Below are positions 59,888 through 64,000 of a stretch of DNA of 64,000 nt, in pieces; within the stretch, counting starts at the first letter, position 1; every line of letters starts with the position of its first letter. The stretch is taken from assembly GCA_020723185.1 (NCBI GenBank), contig DYJI01000007.1:153874-217873 (forward strand). Direction: 5' to 3'. The position numbers were made by a program, and so were the translations under genes. Origin of the DNA: Sideroxydans lithotrophicus. GTDB lineage: Bacteria > Pseudomonadota > Gammaproteobacteria > Burkholderiales > Gallionellaceae. Under the pieces are notes generated by a model. The model was not told where the DNA came from. It searched no databases and saw only the letters and a list, made by a program, of their open reading frames with translations.

Positions 59888-60646
59888 ATGCCAAAATCAA
59901 ACCTTAAGGCCCTATTTTGCGAACAGGGGTTTTCTTCTTGCAAAGCAGAGTTATGGGCTGAGTTCGTGAGGCAGGTATTGGAAATTTATTGGCAAGCCTC
60001 TGACCGATTATTGACGCCAAATTATTGGGACAGCTTCAAGAAGAAAAGAGGTGCGCTTGGGGCACCAAAAAAACGATGTGGAAAAAAAGTAATTCGAAAT
60101 CCAATAGAGGATGCGATTACCTCAGAGATTGGCAGCATTGCTGATGATCTCTACAGCCAGTTAGCTTCAGACCATTTTTTACGTAAACACGATGTTCAAT
60201 TTCGATTCGAGTTCTTAATCCATAGTGAGACGCGAGCTGGACGATATTCTAAAAAGGTCGACTTTAAAGTATGGTCGGCTGTTCATGGAGGCCCTGAGTT
60301 GGCAATAGAGGCGAAGCCTCTTATTTCAGATGTTGATATTGATGGGAGATATTTGGCGGAAGAAGGAATCGGGTGTTTTTTCACTAATGATTCGCCGTAC
60401 ACTAAAGGCCCCTTAGGGGCAATGCTGGCATATACGATTTGTGATGACAAAACGTCCAGAAAGAAGAATATTCTAGATGGGTTACAGAAATTTCAGCCTG
60501 CACCTGACAAGATAGTAAGAGTTACGATAAACGGGACAGATCAAGTTGACTGTTCTTGCCACGACCGATCAAGCTGGGGGTTTATCCCGATTACGATTTT
60601 GCATCTTGAGCGGCTATTCCCTGCAGAGGTGCAAATCGACGTCTAG
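59888..60646 (+). CDS. Putative PD-(D/E)XK restriction endonuclease
   Basis: A 252-residue protein; ATG 59888 is preferred over a TTG 12 bases upstream. YSKKVDFKVWSAVHGGPELAIEAKPL has the D-(X)n-ExK spacing of the PD-(D/E)XK fold (D, E, K). A Cys-rich segment (QVDCSCHDRS) occurs late. Adjacent to the methylase by 14 bases, it is a natural cutting partner, giving a split system although type IIG enzymes normally carry their own nuclease. Confidence 0.65.
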   Translation: MPKSNLKALFCEQGFSSCKAELWAEFVRQVLEIYWQASDRLLTPNYWDSFKKKRGALGAPKKRCGKKVIRNPIEDAITSEIGSIADDLYSQLASDHFLRKHDVQFRFEFLIHSETRAGRYSKKVDFKVWSAVHGGPELAIEAKPLISDVDIDGRYLAEEGIGCFFTNDSPYTKGPLGAMLAYTICDDKTSRKKNILDGLQKFQPAPDKIVRVTINGTDQVDCSCHDRSSWGFIPITILHLERLFPAEVQIDV

Positions 60647-60755
60647 GAGTGTTTAATGAAGATTTCTGAAAAATGTAGCTGGGAATCTTATAGGGTCTTT
60701 TTTGATACTGAACTGTTAAGCCATAAAAATCGGGATTAATTGACTCGCGCTCAGT

Positions 60756-62342
60756 ATGTCGACTAAGCATCACTCCATTTCATTCCAAATCATTGGCCAG
60801 CGCGCCGAAGTTCCGGCGAACACCCAAGGATGGTCAGCGTACTTAAACCGTGACGACTGGGACGATTGGGGAAAGTATTGCACTCAGTTTTACCTGAGCG
60901 TGGTTGACGAAGAGGGAAAGCAGCACAACATTGGGCAAGTGAAGATCGGGCAGCGCAAGTTAAAGCCCCATAAGGCGTCTGCAGAACTTCCATCCGGTCA
61001 CCGCAAACCGAATGTTCCGTCCACCTTCGAGCAATTGGGCGATGATTTCTTCTCAGTTGGACAAGACGAAGAATACTACGCCAACCTTGGTGCCCTTGGT
61101 GACACAGTCCGCGAGCATGTTCTCACCTGTCTGCGTGATGTGGCATTGGACCAAGAACGTTGGGTATGGGCCAAGGATGAATATGTTACCGAAGAATCAT
61201 TGCTTCGTTCAATTACTAGGAGCACTGTCGAGGGGCAATTTCGCAGAATGGCGCATGGTGATGCGCGTGTGACGCGTTATGCTTTTGCTTATTCTCCACC
61301 AAAGCGTCTGGGGGATGGAGCTCCGCCCTTCATGCTGGATTTCACCGTTGATCCCAAGTCTCCAATTCCAACTAATGTCCACGTCCTCATTGGACGGAAT
61401 GGCGTCGGGAAGACGCGACTGCTTTCCTTGATGACAAATGCGCTTGTCGCAAGGGATGCCTCAGCGAGACAGTCCGGCAAATTTGAGTTCAATGAGCTTG
61501 GAGGCCGCGGGGGGACATTTGCCAACGTAGTAGCTGTTTCGTTTAGCGCATTTGATGAAGCAGACCTGCTACCTGATCGTAATCCAGCACCTGACTCAAT
61601 TGGATTTTCTTACATCGGGCTTCGCGGCTGGACCAGCGATTCACCAACGGCCACGATTAAACCAAAATCTCCAAACATGCTTGCAAGCGAGTTTGTGGAT
61701 AGTCTGAAAGAGTGTCGCATTGGAGCACGACGAAGGCGATGGGTAAATGTGATTACTTCGCTACAGTCTGATCCCGTCTTCCAGGCGGCTCAGCTGACCT
61801 CAATGATAGATGCGAATCTTGCCAATAAAGAAGAGCGAGAAGTCATCTTGAAAACCTTCAAAGCTCTCAGCTCTGGACATAAGATTGTTCTTCTCACGTT
61901 AACTCGACTAGTTGAGAAGGTTGAGGAAAGAACGCTTGTTTTGATCGATGAGCCAGAGGCTCACCTCCATCCACCTCTCTTGTCGGCAATGACACGAGCC
62001 ATCTCCGAGTTGATGGTGAAACGGAATGGTGTGGCTATTGTTGCAACCCATTCACCAGTGATTCTTCAGGAGGTTCCCAAGTCCTGCGCCTGGATACTTG
62101 ATCGCATGTTGACAGCTTCAAAGGCAGAACGGCCAACGATTGAAACATTTTCTGAAAGCGTAGGAATCCTGAGTCGAGAGGTGTTTCAGTTAGAGCTCTC
62201 GCAATCAGGCTACCATCAAATTCTGAGGGAATTGAGGCGAGAATCCGCCACCTATGAGAATGCTCTCGATCAGTTGGAAGGTCAACTTGGTGCCGAGGGC
62301 AAGGCGGTGCTGAGAGGTATGTACTTAAATGGCGAGGAGTAA
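60756..62342 (+). CDS. AAA ATPase of a Septu-like (PtuA) defence pair
   Basis: A 528-residue protein. ABC-type/AAA15-like ATPase: Walker A IGRNGVGKTRLLSLM at about 210, then Walker B VLIDEPEAHLHPPLL near 392 and switch THSPVIL. The N-terminal 190 residues are unrecognised. The tight link with an HNH nuclease 9 bases later is the layout of Septu (PtuA/PtuB). It may gate nuclease action by ATP levels. Confidence 0.85.
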   Translation: MSTKHHSISFQIIGQRAEVPANTQGWSAYLNRDDWDDWGKYCTQFYLSVVDEEGKQHNIGQVKIGQRKLKPHKASAELPSGHRKPNVPSTFEQLGDDFFSVGQDEEYYANLGALGDTVREHVLTCLRDVALDQERWVWAKDEYVTEESLLRSITRSTVEGQFRRMAHGDARVTRYAFAYSPPKRLGDGAPPFMLDFTVDPKSPIPTNVHVLIGRNGVGKTRLLSLMTNALVARDASARQSGKFEFNELGGRGGTFANVVAVSFSAFDEADLLPDRNPAPDSIGFSYIGLRGWTSDSPTATIKPKSPNMLASEFVDSLKECRIGARRRRWVNVITSLQSDPVFQAAQLTSMIDANLANKEEREVILKTFKALSSGHKIVLLTLTRLVEKVEERTLVLIDEPEAHLHPPLLSAMTRAISELMVKRNGVAIVATHSPVILQEVPKSCAWILDRMLTASKAERPTIETFSESVGILSREVFQLELSQSGYHQILRELRRESATYENALDQLEGQLGAEGKAVLRGMYLNGEE

Positions 62343-62351
62343 TCACAGTCA

Positions 62352-63212
62352 ATGAGACATCTGCCTCTTCCAACAGATGACAATGAAGATATCTTCGCTG
62401 CAGACGATGTCTTCGAAACATGTGTGTCTATGGTGAAAAAACCAACTCTGAGGGCGCAGTTGCGGGCCATCAGCCAGGATGTGAAAACTGAGGCCGCAGA
62501 CTACGATGTCAAGGCGGCCAAGATGCAGCTTTACCTGAAGCAACCTCACAATCACGTAGGGGGCGTTTCGGGTGACGAAATGGTGAAGGTTTATACCCTC
62601 CGTATGGTGCCCAAGACATCAAAGGGTCGTCCCATCTACGACAGAATCATGTCTGCGCCTGTGCACCGTAGATGCCCGCTATGCGGCATCGGGACGGTCA
62701 ACACGCTCGATCATTATTTACCAAAAACACATTTCCCGATCTTCTCTGTAACACCCCACAATCTGATTCCTGCATGCGAATGGTGTCAAGGGGAGAAACT
62801 AGAATATTACCCCACAACGATGGGAGGACAGCTTCTCCATCCATATTTTGATAATGTGGACAACGAGGTTTGGCTCGCATCTGAGGTGGTAGCTGGTGTT
62901 CCAGCCGGGTTCCGCTACTTTGCAGCACCGCCAGACCATTGGATACCATTATTGAAGACACGAGTGGCAGCGCATTTAGAAGAACTAAATCTTCCAGTGT
63001 TGTTCTCCTCAAATGCCGGAAGCCGACTTTCGGAGATTCGCGCTCGTCTCATGAATCTGCATCAAAAAGGGGGTGAAAACGCCGTCCGTATACACTTATA
63101 CGAAGAGCTTGCCAGCATTGAAGCCGATCACATGAACTCATGGGCAGCAGCGATGTATCGTGCTGCTGTAGCGAGTGATTGGTTTTGTAATGGCGGATTT
63201 AAAGAAACCTAA
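62352..63212 (+). CDS. HNH endonuclease of the Septu-like pair (PtuB)
   Basis: A 286-residue protein. HNH motif RCPLCGIGTVNTLDHYLPKTHFPIFSVTPHNLIPACEWCQ at about 97-136, with two CxxC zinc pairs and the catalytic His in LDHYLPK. Similar to PtuB-type nucleases acting with the preceding ATPase against phage or foreign DNA. No third gene follows. Confidence 0.85.
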   Translation: MRHLPLPTDDNEDIFAADDVFETCVSMVKKPTLRAQLRAISQDVKTEAADYDVKAAKMQLYLKQPHNHVGGVSGDEMVKVYTLRMVPKTSKGRPIYDRIMSAPVHRRCPLCGIGTVNTLDHYLPKTHFPIFSVTPHNLIPACEWCQGEKLEYYPTTMGGQLLHPYFDNVDNEVWLASEVVAGVPAGFRYFAAPPDHWIPLLKTRVAAHLEELNLPVLFSSNAGSRLSEIRARLMNLHQKGGENAVRIHLYEELASIEADHMNSWAAAMYRAAVASDWFCNGGFKET

Positions 63213-63763
63213 CACTCTTGGATATAAGGCAATGCGAGCCGACTTGTTGGGCCATGTGGCTAACAGTCTAATTTTCAGTTGCCCGCGTATTGTTTTGTTT
63301 GCAGTGTCCTCCTAGGTCGCGCAGATCGTTGGCGATCTTGCGACAGGCGTAGTAACACGCCAAGTTGGCCTGTATAACGTATGCACAGGCGGCGCACCGG
63401 ATATTGCTGCTCATGTTGTTTGATGTCGCTCCAGTTCAGCCCCCCTTGCTGCGACAGCGTCTTCTCGAACCTCCCTTGCATACAAGGGATCACACACCTT
63501 CTGCATGGCCATCTTTGACGGGAAAATATACTATTTTTCCCATCATTCCGAGTGCCTGGATTAACGGAATTTCATTTTTAAGCGGTACGCGGTAAAGCTG
63601 AATTCCTGATAACTCTTATTATCAGGAATGGCACTTTTCGCGGATAAAGTGGCAGGTAATACAAGCCGCCGTTCAAAACGGCACAATACACCTGCAAATA
63701 CAAGCATCTGCAATGCCGTGTTCTGAAATACAATCGACGCACCACACAACAGAGTGCGACACC
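63213..63763. other. 551-bp non-coding stretch with several palindromes
   Basis: Visible structures: ATTCCTGATA (63602-63611) with TATCAGGAAT (63620-63629); GCCGTT-CAA-AACGGC (63668-63682); and GGGAAAA/TTTTCCC near 63520-63541. On the minus strand, 63270-63416 could encode a 48-residue Cys-rich peptide (MSSNIRCAACAYV...), but it lacks a ribosome site. The region may hold a promoter for the next gene, a recombination site or an origin; none can be assigned. Confidence 0.5.
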
Positions 63764-64000
63764 ATGGATCAGCAACAACAAAAAACGGAAGAGATGATCG
63801 ACGGACTGGTGCGGCCAGAAAGAATGGCTCACACCATCGGGCGAACGCCCAAGTACATCCAGGACGAGATTGCCGGCCTTGTGGAGGGGGAGCAGATTCT
63901 TGGCTCTTTCGGAGATCTGATCAAGCGCTCTGTCGAGATGACTGAAGAGCACAAGGAATTCGCCGGAACGAACGTTGTATCGATTTTTCGGAAGGGCGTT
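63764..64000 (+). CDS. Hypothetical protein, cut by the window edge
   Basis: An open frame from ATG 63764 that runs off the window, at least 79 residues (MDQQQQKTEEMIDGLVRPER...). Helical and polar, with an MIDGLVRPERMAHTIGRTPKYIQDEI segment that could be a small helix-turn-helix. The end is missing, so no family is assigned. Confidence 0.6.
   Translation, partial: MDQQQQKTEEMIDGLVRPERMAHTIGRTPKYIQDEIAGLVEGEQILGSFGDLIKRSVEMTEEHKEFAGTNVVSIFRKGV

Overview
The window reads as part of a large mobile element (conjugative plasmid or integrative conjugative element) from a proteobacterium, most likely a betaproteobacterium. This rests on moderately high GC content, proteobacterial-type metE/metR and F-type transfer genes, and many c-di-GMP signalling genes. 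No rRNA, tRNA or CRISPR array was seen, so the host assignment is inference.

Layout. 1-2,530: a (TGCT)n microsatellite, an unusual sigma-54-like/GIY-YIG fusion and a Fic protein. 2,571-6,021: a divergent metE/metR pair with near-identical hairpins at both outer ends. 6,048-13,128: a UvrD-like helicase and a hypothetical gene face leftward; a ParM/PRTRC-D-like ATPase, a ParR-like partner, small genes, a 665-residue tyrosine recombinase and a tiny WGR protein face rightward. 13,183-28,966: a signalling island with REC/EAL, a hybrid kinase, a pseudopilin, degraded HU and GGDEF remnants, REC-GGDEF-EAL, REC-PAS, HDOD, a PAS kinase, REC-HD-GYP, FIST and a second kinase. The two kinases share an identical 563-bp tract. 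28,967-29,828 is almost empty. 29,829-39,107 (minus strand): an F-type/MOBH transfer block (S26 peptidase, TraI, DUF1902-like, TraW, TraU, TrbC, two TraN-like proteins) and three envelope proteins.

39,335-56,061 (plus strand): a DNA-metabolism and maintenance region: a RecE-like nuclease with three 60-residue repeats, RecT, SSB, primase, ArdC-like, RadC, then a full PRTRC cassette (ParB, E, C, F, B, A, ThiF). Most transcription units here begin with the same structured 5-prime leader. I count 14 copies. Each can fold as a GGGGACA/TGTCCCC terminator-like hairpin, or pair the same GTGTC strand with the Shine-Dalgarno and start region, with compensatory changes in both stems. This is the best candidate for an undescribed system. 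Two copies of a 25-residue peptide gene lie at the two ends of this region.

56,272-63,212: a defence island: a MerR-like regulator whose start codon lies inside a perfect palindrome, an Eco57I-like methyltransferase, a PD-(D/E)XK-like nuclease, and an ATPase/HNH pair resembling Septu. The right edge has several palindromes and the start of an unrecognised gene.

How it fits together: TraI and the TraW/U/N/TrbC set serve conjugation; RecE/RecT, SSB, primase, RadC and ArdC serve processing and protection of incoming DNA; PRTRC and the ParM-like protein serve maintenance; a tyrosine recombinase may integrate or resolve the element; the signalling genes and metE/metR are probably cargo; the restriction-like genes defend element and host. 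An 18-bp palindrome duplicated at 8,550 and 39,145, each between divergent gene blocks, suggests that one regulator controls both.
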